From positions 1-64,000 of the forward strand of contig JAJPJS010000013.1 in assembly GCA_021324115.1 (NCBI GenBank): a stretch of 64,000 nucleotides of DNA. The letters are read 5' to 3'. The notes under the pieces were generated by a model. It was not told where the DNA came from. It saw only the letters and a program-made list of their open reading frames with translations, and did not search any database. The DNA comes from Nitrososphaerota archaeon. GTDB taxonomy: Archaea > Thermoproteota > Nitrososphaeria > Conexivisphaerales > DTJL01. The position numbers and the translations under genes are program-made. This document shows, piece by piece, positions 17,437 through 25,784 of this stretch (its first letter is position 1; each line of letters opens with the position of its first letter).

Positions 17437-17757
17437 ATGATGCCAGCTCCGCAGGACGAAGAAATGACAAGAAAATTACTCGAAGCGCTTAAAACCTGTT
17501 ACGACCCGGAAATACCATTCAATATTGTTGATCTTGGACTGATTTATGGACTCGATGTGGATAAGTATGGCAATGTGAAGATAAGGATGACTGTCACCTC
17601 TCCAGGATGCCCCGTTGGACCTTGGCTCATTGACGAAGTGAAAAATGCCTGCTTATCTGTGCCGGGAGTCAAGAGGGTCGACGTGGACCTTGTATTCGAG
17701 CCACTTTGGACGCCGAGGAGAATGAGCGAGGAAGCTCACAGAATTCTGGGGATCTAA
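17437..17757 (+). CDS. DUF59/MIP18 family (SufT/PaaD-like) Fe-S assembly protein
   Basis: A 106-residue DUF59 protein. Conserved family features are the CYDPEIPFNIVDLGLIY segment with the DPE motif and the TVTSPGCPVG loop carrying the reactive cysteine. Such proteins assist maturation of Fe-S proteins. The gene begins 3 bases after the stop of DUF2249/cupin and is followed at once by the membrane protein gene, so it probably serves a metalloprotein of this operon. Confidence 0.9.
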   Translation: MMPAPQDEEMTRKLLEALKTCYDPEIPFNIVDLGLIYGLDVDKYGNVKIRMTVTSPGCPVGPWLIDEVKNACLSVPGVKRVDVDLVFEPLWTPRRMSEEAHRILGI

Positions 17758-17780
17758 AAATCGGTCATGGTAGATCCGGC

Positions 17781-18971
17781 GTGACTAGCATTCCCAAAGT
17801 TCAGCTGGCTGCGTCGGTATTTTTCATGTTCCTGGCCGTTTTGATAGGCATCTTCAGATTGATGAATCTTCATTCGATCAACATATACCCAATTTTTCTC
17901 ACGGCTCTTTACCAGCTGCATCCGAACATAATGGTGTATGGATTTCTGGCACCTATTGTCATGACTGAGAGACTTGTTGGCATGAAGACATTGCATACAG
18001 GCAGAATCTACTCCCTATCCGCAACTTTGATGGTACCAGCGACGCTGATAGGCCTAATACTTCAAATCGGGGGTTTCGTCTCTGAGCAACCTGTTCTCAT
18101 ATCAGCTGGTGGCGGAATCATATTCTTGGGCTTGATCTTGTTCATCATCCTCATGTTCGGTCTTTCGATGAAAACCGGTTTGAAGCTACCGTTTTACCTA
18201 ATGATACTTTCTGTCATCCCAGTAGCCGATTTCGCACTTCTCTCCGTCAGATCAATAGAGGTAGACGGGATGCCTGACTCTTTGCTTCTCATGCTCTTTC
18301 CGATTCTTTTCATACTGGGTGAAAGGGTTGAATTATCGAGATTCGTTTCTGGAAACCTTGAACGTTATGGAAAGTACGTGCTCTCACTTGGTATACTTGT
18401 CGTACTTTTGACCGTGATGCTGGCGAATTTTCAGTTCTCCATGAATCTTTCCATGATGATATCCCTAGTTACGTTTGCTTTGCTTTTTGTCGCCGGCGGA
18501 CTCACCATGTTCCTTGAAGCGAAGAATTTGATTCATGTATCAAGATCAACCTCACCTTTGCAGAAATACGTCAGCAAACATGTCATGGTCGCATATGCTT
18601 GGTTGATGGTTGGATGCGCTTTCGGGGTTGCATATTCGATTCAAGCACCAGGTTTTATTTATGACGCGGTAATCCATTCACTAATGGTGGGTTACGTGGG
18701 TTCTATGCTTCTTGCGCACGGTCCGGTTATACTCCCTACTGTCACCGGACGCAAGATCAACCAATCCACTCTTACCCTCATTCCTCTTATCCTAATTCTT
18801 GTTTCAAACGTGTTCAGGATATCAGGTGATTTCCAGCTTGGCGGGGTGATCCAGGCCATCGTTTCGTTTGCCTCTGGTATATCTGGATGGCTGGTATTGG
18901 TTGCAGTCCTGGTGTTTCTCAGGTCGCTTGTTTTTTCGAAGCCTTTGATTCAGTCAGGGCCAGTACTATGA
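17781..18971 (+). CDS. NnrS-like polytopic membrane protein
   Basis: About 397 residues with roughly ten to twelve membrane helices. The pattern YQLHPNIMVYGFLAPIVMTERLVG in the second helix region, and a later VIHSLMVGYVGSMLLAHGPVILP, carry membrane histidines as in NnrS and haem-copper-oxidase-like relatives, suggesting haem or copper binding. An in-frame start at 17706 would overlap the DUF59 gene; the GTG at 17781, 23 bases after that stop, begins right before the first helix and is preferred. NnrS proteins protect against nitrosative stress; assignment to this family is by pattern, not by search. Confidence 0.7.
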   Translation: MTSIPKVQLAASVFFMFLAVLIGIFRLMNLHSINIYPIFLTALYQLHPNIMVYGFLAPIVMTERLVGMKTLHTGRIYSLSATLMVPATLIGLILQIGGFVSEQPVLISAGGGIIFLGLILFIILMFGLSMKTGLKLPFYLMILSVIPVADFALLSVRSIEVDGMPDSLLLMLFPILFILGERVELSRFVSGNLERYGKYVLSLGILVVLLTVMLANFQFSMNLSMMISLVTFALLFVAGGLTMFLEAKNLIHVSRSTSPLQKYVSKHVMVAYAWLMVGCAFGVAYSIQAPGFIYDAVIHSLMVGYVGSMLLAHGPVILPTVTGRKINQSTLTLIPLILILVSNVFRISGDFQLGGVIQAIVSFASGISGWLVLVAVLVFLRSLVFSKPLIQSGPVL

Positions 18972-19185
18972 ACATGTGAACTTTCCTTCAAAGATGACCG
19001 TTGATTGCGCTACTGCAGTCATTACGGTGTTTTTTCTTGGATGCATGCGATAATGTGATCACAGACGGGGACTGCCATGGTCCAAACTAAACTTTCACTT
19101 TTTTTGAAGGCATATTCTCCATTTTTTGCTCCGCATTCGTGGTAAGTAAGCTAGGCGGCGATACAAAACAATGGGAGGGAAACAT

Positions 19186-19617
19186 TCATCCCAAGTTCGC
19201 AGTAAGGGAGATTTCTACATTGTTCCTGATTGCATTTGCAACGGGGCAGATTTTTTCTGCTTCAGCTGCCGCATTTCGAAAATCTTGCAGATTCAATCCA
19301 GGGACTTGCCCAACCACGCTAATCCGCATGTTTCTGATCTTCAAGGCCGCATTATCAAAATCGCACTCCGCTTTGACAGTTAGTTTTTCAGGAACACTAC
19401 CTTTTCTTGTCAGGGTGGAGGATAGAGCCATAGCATAGCAGGCGGCCTGTGCCGCTGCAAGAAGTTCCTCTGGGCTCGTTTTGCCGGAAGGTTTCTCAAC
19501 CCTAGATGCCCACGTGACACCAAATACGGGCAATGCTTCTGATCCCACCCTCACCTTGCCGTTTCCGTGCAAGAGATCTTTTTCCCATACCACTTCAGCA
19601 TTTCTTGTAGCAGGCAA
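19186..19617 (-). CDS. OsmC/Ohr family peroxiredoxin
   Basis: A 143-residue OsmC-fold protein with both catalytic cysteines: Cys60 in AAQAACYAMAL and Cys124 in EKICPVANAI. The family reduces organic hydroperoxides with dithiol cofactors. It is monocistronic. A seven-base inverted repeat lies 19 bases upstream of the ATG and may be its operator. Confidence 0.93.
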   Translation of the reverse strand: MPATRNAEVVWEKDLLHGNGKVRVGSEALPVFGVTWASRVEKPSGKTSPEELLAAAQAACYAMALSSTLTRKGSVPEKLTVKAECDFDNAALKIRNMRISVVGQVPGLNLQDFRNAAAEAEKICPVANAIRNNVEISLTANLG

Positions 19618-19635
19618 ATAATTGCACCGCTACGC

Positions 19636-19655
19636 ATTAACCATGGGTGGTTAAT
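19636..19655. promoter_or_regulatory. Inverted repeat upstream of OsmC-like gene
   Basis: ATTAACC, six-base spacer, GGTTAAT: perfect seven-base arms, placed 19-38 bases upstream of the start codon at 19617, the zone expected for the core promoter of a leaderless archaeal gene. Confidence 0.45.
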
Positions 19656-20036
19656 TAGAATAAAGTTCGGCTGAATAAAAGGTACAAAAAGAAGTCAGTA
19701 CAGCATTTTTCAGATCGAACAGATTATCGGTATCTGAATCTGGTTGGAGGAGACTTCTACCATTTCTTCAAATCTTTCGGTGATGGCGCAGATTCGAGCA
19801 AGTTACTTTTATTCATCGGGAGACATTCAAGAATCGGTGATAGAATCTCCACCACCTTCAGTGTAACTTTGATCGAATCTTTTCATTTTGCTTTGCGCCT
19901 GGTATAGTAACCACTGCGAAGACACCTCAACTTCAGGAGACCACAACAGTACTGATTTACGAATCTTCACACAATGTATCTCAACGAAAGACCCGAAGCT
20001 GTTACAAAAAAGCAGAATTTTTGTATAAGGCTCGGT
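19656..20036. other. Intergenic interval, no supported gene
   Basis: About 380 bases with no protein-like frame, no tRNA-like cloverleaf and no long repeat that I could see. Confidence 0.45.
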
Positions 20037-20309
20037 TCAGATTTTTTCCGCCACTAGGTGCAGTTTTTCCCTGAGCTCTTTTACATCTTCTGAATCTTTA
20101 TGGACGTCCGCCATATGTATATTGAAGTTCTGAAGTAAATCCTGCATGGTTCGCCCTGCAAGAATAACGTGGCAACCACAAAGATGGACCAAATTCGCTT
20201 TGAAACCCATTTCCCATTCTTGATGTAGTGGAGTGTCAAAATATAGCATTTTACGGGTTCTCGATTTAATATGAAAGAGCATCAAAGGAGCGTTTTGGAA
20301 AGTAAGCAA
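20037..20309 (-). CDS. Small hypothetical protein
   Basis: A 90-codon frame, possibly starting at an internal ATG (residue 21 or 34). The part from residue 30 on looks protein-like: an amphipathic C-terminal helix rich in Glu, Lys and Leu, and an HLCGCHVILAG segment with two close cysteines. No family recognised and no operon partner. It may be spurious. Confidence 0.35.
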   Translation of the reverse strand: MLTFQNAPLMLFHIKSRTRKMLYFDTPLHQEWEMGFKANLVHLCGCHVILAGRTMQDLLQNFNIHMADVHKDSEDVKELREKLHLVAEKI

Positions 20310-20439
20310 GACGTATATTATTGCGAGTAATTTTGAAACATCGTGCTATCATACTTTACAAAAAACCCGTCACGTATTTGTTGCAGCTTTGATGGAGAAT
20401 GCAATACCGTCGTAATTGGATTAAAAGGAGCGAGATGCG

Positions 20440-21336
20440 TTGAAGCCTAAACGTCTTTTTGGCACGGAGCTTCTGCCGGGTTATCTTGATGAGCTCTGGG
20501 TTAAAGACATCCAACCAAACAGCAGTCCGTTAAGAGAGTCCAACGATATCGCAGACGACCTTGTAATTTCCATCCAAGAAAAGGGCATACTTCAGCCCAT
20601 AATCGTAAGACCCAAGGAAAACGGATTCGAAGTGATAGCAGGAAACCGAAGGCTGGAAGCGTGTAAGAGGTTACGAATCAGGAAGGTGCCCTGCTACATC
20701 ATCGGTGTTGACGATAAACAGGCATATGAAATAGCATTGATAGAGAATCTGCAAAGGAAGAGCCTCAATCCTATAGAAGAGGCGAAAGCATTCAGAAGAT
20801 ACGTCGACGATGTGGGGTATGGCGCTGTTTCAGAATTAGCAAGACGAATTGGCAAAAGCGAACCGTACGTGAGCAAGAGACTGGCTTTGCTGGAGTTGCC
20901 TCAAGAGATGCAGGAAGAAATTATTCGCCAGCGAATAAACCCAAGCATAGCAGAGGAGCTGGCAATGCTTGATTCGAGTGAATTGAAAGAAGTTGAGAAA
21001 AGACTGGACCTGAAAAACATCACAAGGTCTGAATTGAGGAATACGTTGAAGAATGTACGGCAATCCATTGCAAATGTAGAAGTTGATCCATACAGGGAAG
21101 AAGAAGATGCATTGAGGAGAATAGACAGAGCAAGGTCGAGGTGCATCGCAAGCATGAGTGCATGCCTGATGCAGATGGATGACGCAATCAACAGTCTTGA
21201 CGACAGTGAATGGTTCGTCAAAGAGAACCTGATACTATTCAGAAAATCCATTCATCAGTATATTGATGCAATGATCCGGCTTCGAAAGAAGTCCGAGACG
21301 AAAAAACTCGTAAGAAAAATACTCATGGAAAAATAG
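20440..21336 (+). CDS. ParB/Spo0J-like nuclease/CTPase-fold DNA-binding protein
   Basis: A 298-residue ParB-family protein. The N-terminal domain contains the CTP-binding motifs GNRRLEA (68-74) and ENLQRKSLNPIEEA (102-115). A helix-turn-helix follows at about 127-155 (AVSELARRIGKSEPYVSKRL), and the C-terminal 100 residues are helical and coiled-coil-like. The start is TTG at 20440, supported by a Shine-Dalgarno AAAGGAG about 9 bases upstream. No parA neighbour is visible, so a role in plasmid-like partition, nucleoid organisation or gene regulation is open. Confidence 0.88.
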   Translation: MKPKRLFGTELLPGYLDELWVKDIQPNSSPLRESNDIADDLVISIQEKGILQPIIVRPKENGFEVIAGNRRLEACKRLRIRKVPCYIIGVDDKQAYEIALIENLQRKSLNPIEEAKAFRRYVDDVGYGAVSELARRIGKSEPYVSKRLALLELPQEMQEEIIRQRINPSIAEELAMLDSSELKEVEKRLDLKNITRSELRNTLKNVRQSIANVEVDPYREEEDALRRIDRARSRCIASMSACLMQMDDAINSLDDSEWFVKENLILFRKSIHQYIDAMIRLRKKSETKKLVRKILMEK

Positions 21337-21536
21337 ATTTGATTTGAAAGTATGCCGTCCAGTGATATGCATCTTAAAGGAAGTTATCTTTGATTGATAT
21401 ATTCGCGAAGCTTTTTGATTTAATTGATTCATCAGATGTTCAACACTACCTCTCTATGAGTATAAAATTTAACAAAACAAAAATTGGGTTTTTACAAGCT
21501 TTGTTTGCCTTGCATATATCTAACGAATTGTATGGT

Positions 21537-22547
21537 TTACATCCTTGCAGCCGCGAACACTCTCAACTCATTTGCGGTGGGCTCTGGACTCAGTATCGAA
21601 GAAAGTTCATCGTACCACTTTTCTGGTGCGTAGGCCGATTCCTGCCAGTAATTCACGCTGAAACCGTATATTCTCTTGCTTTTGTATGCGGGAGTTTGTG
21701 TTATACCAGGGTAAAGTTGTTCGATATGAGCGACGTTGGGCCTTACCATCGTGAACACCATAACATCAGCTTTCGGCAGGTTTTCGGATATCCATTCCTT
21801 CGTCGCATCGGCACTTCCGGGCGTGTCCGGGTCGGGCGTTAACACTTCGCCCCCAAGTTCATCGATGGATTTTGCCACCCACGATTTCCCTCCGGTCACG
21901 AACGCATAGCCCTGAAAATCAACAAACCATATCACCTTTGTTCTATTTTGCGACCTTTTGTTCTCCCTGATCGCCTTGAGTTCCTCCACTATTCTTTCTA
22001 CGAGCGAATGTGCCTCATTTCCTAAACCAAAAAACTGCCCCATGAACTCAATCCATCTTACACGATCGGGATACGTCGTCTCGTACCAAGAATCAACTAC
22101 GACGTGAGGCAGTTTGAACCTTTCCATAATATGGACCAACTGCGGGTCGTCCCTTGGATAAATGAAGGAGAAGACAAGGTCGGGTTGCAGGGATCTGAGT
22201 TCAGCTATGCTTCTAATATCTCTGATTTTGCCCGACCTGAATCTTTCTATCAGCTCCGGAAGCACCAGATGAGCTTCTGCCGCATTGAGAATACCCACGA
22301 ATTTATCCAGCACTCCTCCAAACTCTTTTTCCAGTCTGAGCGCAAAGGCAAGGTGTATTGGTGAACATGCAACCACCTTCGAAACAGGAGTCTTCAGAAT
22401 CAAGGTGCCAGTTTCAACTTTGTGACTCGCAGGATCGCTTGAAACAAGAATCTTCCTACCCAAGGCATCTTCGAGCAGCGCACCACCCTTTGTGATGGGT
22501 GTCACTTTGAAATTCGGCATCATGGCTTCTGACCATCTACTCAGCAT
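21537..22547 (-). CDS. Periplasmic-binding-protein-like fold protein without signal peptide
   Basis: A 336-residue (or 327 from the internal ATG at about 22520) protein resembling substrate-binding proteins of ABC importers for cobalamin or iron chelates (BtuF/FepB class): VSKVVACSPIHLAFALRLE, a LQPDLVFSFIY strand, and the long connecting helix LGNEAHSLVERIVEELKAIRENK. There is no signal peptide, lipobox or membrane segment and no permease or ATPase nearby. It may be a cytoplasmic relative that binds a corrinoid or chelate; this is inference. Confidence 0.7.
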   Translation of the reverse strand: MLSRWSEAMMPNFKVTPITKGGALLEDALGRKILVSSDPASHKVETGTLILKTPVSKVVACSPIHLAFALRLEKEFGGVLDKFVGILNAAEAHLVLPELIERFRSGKIRDIRSIAELRSLQPDLVFSFIYPRDDPQLVHIMERFKLPHVVVDSWYETTYPDRVRWIEFMGQFFGLGNEAHSLVERIVEELKAIRENKRSQNRTKVIWFVDFQGYAFVTGGKSWVAKSIDELGGEVLTPDPDTPGSADATKEWISENLPKADVMVFTMVRPNVAHIEQLYPGITQTPAYKSKRIYGFSVNYWQESAYAPEKWYDELSSILSPEPTANELRVFAAARM

Positions 22548-22658
22548 TAAGCTTTAACGAAGTCCGGCATCCAGGCCGAGTATCCACACTTCCAACGTCA
22601 ATGCAATGAAAAAAGACCACACATTCTGGTCCACGATGGATCTACCATGATATCGGAC

Positions 22659-23123
22659 CTAAATGGACCTCTCACGTATGATAAGCATTGAAGCGAGTTT
22701 CCCGGCTAATAAAGCAGCCGGATAAAGGATTTCCTCCTCCACCGCTGCATGGTGTGAAAGAAGTTCCAATATATTTAGGACGTCTTCCCTCCCCTCAGCC
22801 TTGGCCAGGACGGAAGCAGCTTCTACCTTTTCCCTTATCCTTCTGTGCTCCTCAAGCATGTTCGCATAATCTTCACGCAACGCGTCTGATCTTTCTTTTA
22901 CCTCCTCCAGGTCTGTATAAATACCCGAAGCCAGGTCGCCAAGACTGCCAAGTACTGGGACGACGGTCTCCTCTTCCTTTTCAAAGTGTGGTTCAAGAAT
23001 TATCAGGATTTGCTTGACGCTTTTTGCAATTTTACTATCGCCTGACGCAAGCATCTCAATCGAATCCATCAGCTCCTTATGCTCTTCTTCAAGTGACGTT
23101 GGAACCTTCAGCATATCTATCAT
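22659..23123 (-). CDS. Hemerythrin-like HHE domain protein
   Basis: A 154-residue four-helix-bundle protein with a full set of candidate di-iron ligands: His15, His46, Glu50, His93, His124/His125 and Glu129/Glu130. Related HHE proteins include the YtfE/RIC and ScdA repair factors and oxygen or NO sensors. It stands just upstream, in the same orientation, of nothing coupled, and downstream of an HTH_10 regulator (70-bp gap), which may control it. Confidence 0.88.
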   Translation of the reverse strand: MIDMLKVPTSLEEEHKELMDSIEMLASGDSKIAKSVKQILIILEPHFEKEEETVVPVLGSLGDLASGIYTDLEEVKERSDALREDYANMLEEHRRIREKVEAASVLAKAEGREDVLNILELLSHHAAVEEEILYPAALLAGKLASMLIIRERSI

Positions 23124-23193
23124 GCAAGGGTGGGCAGGATTGTGTATATGATTTATCCCTAAGTTGTGAGGGATTTTCCTTTCCTAGATGGTA

Positions 23194-23853
23194 TCACGAC
23201 TGTGGTGGTTGATCGAAATACTTCATCATGATATGCTTCTCAGCCCTTCGCAGTATCTCAGAAAGCGTGCCGGGTGATACGCCGAGGCTGTCAGCGAGCT
23301 TGTCTATTTTTATTCGTCTTGGGAATTCGAAGTAACCAAGATAGAGAGCAGTTCTCAATATCTGTTCCTGTCTCGCAGTCAACTCCTTTCTTCTGGACAG
23401 CTTTGTAACTTCATCGAGCTTGTACCTCACCCCCTTTTTGTCAAGCCTGTCCAATAGTGTGCGCAATGTTCTGTCCGCATTCATGAACAGGTTCCAAACC
23501 ATTTTTTCCTCATTTGCGGTGGCTGACACCAAATAGCAGTTCAATCCTGCAAAGGTAGAGCATACGGGGCAGTCTTCCGATTTTATAGAGCCTACAACCC
23601 TATGTTCATCCACAGCCGTCAAATCTGCTTCTGATACTTCATTTGTAATCAGAACCGCCCTGATCATTTCTTCTGCTCTCAATTCAGGAGATGATACTTC
23701 GATAAAGTCATGGACGCTCGGATCTTCCTTCGCAGATTTTACATCCATGATTCTCACCGAAGCCTTGTGGCCGGTCTGGAGTTCCTTTATCCAAGATTGT
23801 GGAATGTCGACCGACAGGCGAACTTCAATCACGAACGTTTTTTCTAGGACCAC
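23194..23853 (-). CDS. HTH_10 (bacterio-opsin-activator type) regulator with CxxC motif
   Basis: A 219-residue regulator. The C-terminal HTH_10 domain (about 150-212) shows LTARQEQILRTALYLGYFE followed by LADSLGVSPGTLSEILRRAE. The upstream sensor part has CPVC near residue 98 and a further Cys in LNCYLV, a set shared in outline with the regulator beside narG (34774-35421). Cysteines suggest redox or metal sensing. It is followed by the HHE gene on the same strand. Confidence 0.88.
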   Translation of the reverse strand: MVLEKTFVIEVRLSVDIPQSWIKELQTGHKASVRIMDVKSAKEDPSVHDFIEVSSPELRAEEMIRAVLITNEVSEADLTAVDEHRVVGSIKSEDCPVCSTFAGLNCYLVSATANEEKMVWNLFMNADRTLRTLLDRLDKKGVRYKLDEVTKLSRRKELTARQEQILRTALYLGYFEFPRRIKIDKLADSLGVSPGTLSEILRRAEKHIMMKYFDQPPQS

Positions 23854-23937
23854 CCTAATAGTTCTTTTGAAGGTTTTCTAATACCCACCATAGCACGAAT
23901 GTCCTTTGCTCTCTTCCTGTTTGTACCTCATGAAAGT

Positions 23938-24624
23938 TTATGGTTCGAGGGCACCGTGAAGAAAATTCGAAGCTGCACTGTTGAATTCATCTGGCCTATA
24001 CCAGTGGGGCGAGTGTTTTCCATTCTCTATAACAACCATTTTGCTTTCAGGAATTCTTTGATGAATGTAATAACCTATTCTGACAGGGATAATGGTATCG
24101 TCTTTTCCCCATATTACGAGTGTTGGGACACCTGAGGAGATAACGCCCTTCACCAGCTTTTCCGACTCTTCAAATTCCGGATAAATGCCGGCCGAGTCCT
24201 CCAAGACAAGTTTCTCCACCTTTTCAGGCCAATTCTCCAGTATATGCAGTGCTATCCATCCTCCCATCGAGTTACCGATGAATATAGCAGAATGCACCTG
24301 AAGGCTGTCAAGTAACGAGGTTACTTGTTTGGCGTATTTCCCGATTTCGTCAGAGGAAGGTTCCGACCGTATGGGGGGTAGGCTTGGAGCTATCACCTTC
24401 CATTCTTTTGCAAAGATGCTTGTATTGTAACGCCAAGTACCGGAATGCGCGTTCATGCCATGTAAAAGGACAATTGCACGATCTGCTTTGCCTTCCTGAT
24501 GAAAGTGGATCACTTCGTTAAAGTCTGTCATGAAACTCGCATTGTCGAACGAAGGAATGTTCAAGCCCCCCTGATCTGTATTTGTCTTGATGGTTTGAAC
24601 GCTGCCCTTTTTTAGTTGGTGCAA
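23938..24624 (-). CDS. Alpha/beta hydrolase
   Basis: A 228-residue hydrolase with LLHGMNAHSG oxyanion strand, nucleophile Ser119 in GNSMGG, acid WGKDDTIIP and catalytic His in GKHSPHW. The substrate is unknown. The start codon lies 28 bases from the divergent mobA-like gene, so both are probably leaderless from closely packed promoters. Confidence 0.88.
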   Translation of the reverse strand: MHQLKKGSVQTIKTNTDQGGLNIPSFDNASFMTDFNEVIHFHQEGKADRAIVLLHGMNAHSGTWRYNTSIFAKEWKVIAPSLPPIRSEPSSDEIGKYAKQVTSLLDSLQVHSAIFIGNSMGGWIALHILENWPEKVEKLVLEDSAGIYPEFEESEKLVKGVISSGVPTLVIWGKDDTIIPVRIGYYIHQRIPESKMVVIENGKHSPHWYRPDEFNSAASNFLHGALEP

Positions 24625-24652
24625 AAACCTCTAAAACTGGACTGGTTGGTAA

Positions 24653-25282
24653 TTGGCCGACTCTCTTTCTGTGGTCATTCTGGCCGGAGGTAGCAGCAAG
24701 AGAATGCGTGCAGACAAGGCCTTTTTGAAGATCAACGGACGAACTTTCATAAGAACCATTTACGAAGAAGCATCCAAGATAAGTGAAGACATACTTGTTG
24801 TAATAGGCAGCAAGCCAACAAAGAGATTCAGGCGTGTGCTGGGCTCTGATGCAACAATCATCAAGGATACATTTAACCTGGACAATCCAATGGGTGGAAT
24901 GCTTTCGGCTCTTGAGAAGGTGAAAAATGATTACGTCGCATTCATAGCCTGCGACCTTCCTCTTGTAAAGTCCGAATTAATCAAAAAGCTATTCTCACTC
25001 GCTTACGGTCACTCCGCAGCGGTGCCACGCTGGAGCAATGGGACAGTAGAACCCCTGTGTGCAGTCTATCAAACATCACAGGCAAGGCAGGCTGGAATGA
25101 AGGCATTAGACGCAAATCTTATCGGATGTCAAAACTTGATTTCTTTTCTCGCCGACGTTTTATTCGTCGATACACAAATGTTACGTGGAGTCGATCCCGA
25201 CCTGAGGTCCTTTATGAACATAAATTCAGCAGAAGACCTGGAGAAGCTGATCGCAATATCAGGAGCTATGATAAAGAGATAA
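24653..25282 (+). CDS. mobA: Molybdenum cofactor guanylyltransferase
   Basis: A 209-residue nucleotidyltransferase with LAGGSSKRMRADKAFL at the N-terminus, DNPMGGMLSAL and CDLPLV around the catalytic metal site. MobA attaches GMP to molybdopterin to form the guanine dinucleotide cofactor required by NarG. The start is TTG at 24653. It is convergent with mobB (17-bp overlap of 3' ends) and lies at the end of the nar cluster. Confidence 0.9.
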   Translation: MADSLSVVILAGGSSKRMRADKAFLKINGRTFIRTIYEEASKISEDILVVIGSKPTKRFRRVLGSDATIIKDTFNLDNPMGGMLSALEKVKNDYVAFIACDLPLVKSELIKKLFSLAYGHSAAVPRWSNGTVEPLCAVYQTSQARQAGMKALDANLIGCQNLISFLADVLFVDTQMLRGVDPDLRSFMNINSAEDLEKLIAISGAMIKR

Positions 25283-25784
25283 GCCTGATGGCTTTTTCTG
25301 TGTCGTTTACTATATCAAGAACCGGAACTCCATGATATGTCGTCATTCTATTTCGCAATTCACCACATATGAATAAAGGATTCCGATGTACGCGTAACAG
25401 GTCGTCTGCTTCGGATTCAGTCTTTGCGCAGATCACTGTTTTGACATTAATCTTGGAAAGTTCCTTATTGAAACCTTCAACCAGCACAAAATCGACACTC
25501 AGACCTTTGAGCGCTTCATTCAGAGCTTCGAACGGAGATCGATTCCTTCCAAACCTTTCAACCTTGTAAATCATGTCCTTTGAAACCGCAATCACGGTGG
25601 AAGCCCCAGAACGTACCTGTATCCAAGAATCCTTTCCTTTCTCGTCGAACGCGAACTCTTCATCGCCATGGATATGCTTTACCGTACACACTTCTTTTCC
25701 CAGTTTGCAAAGGGACCTCGTTAGGGCAGCGATTGCCGTGGTCTTGCCACTTCCCTTGTACCCTGCGAAGAGTATCATCATCAT
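25266..25784 (-). CDS. mobB: Molybdopterin-guanine dinucleotide biosynthesis adapter protein
   Basis: A 172-residue P-loop GTPase: GYKGSGKTT at 8-16, VKHIHGDEEF strand and LVEGFNKE as the Walker B region, all typical for MobB. It binds GTP and supports MobA. Its ATG overlaps the moeA stop (ATGA), so it is the last gene of the nar-moe-mob operon. Confidence 0.9.
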   Translation of the reverse strand: MMMILFAGYKGSGKTTAIAALTRSLCKLGKEVCTVKHIHGDEEFAFDEKGKDSWIQVRSGASTVIAVSKDMIYKVERFGRNRSPFEALNEALKGLSVDFVLVEGFNKELSKINVKTVICAKTESEADDLLRVHRNPLFICGELRNRMTTYHGVPVLDIVNDTEKAIRLISLS

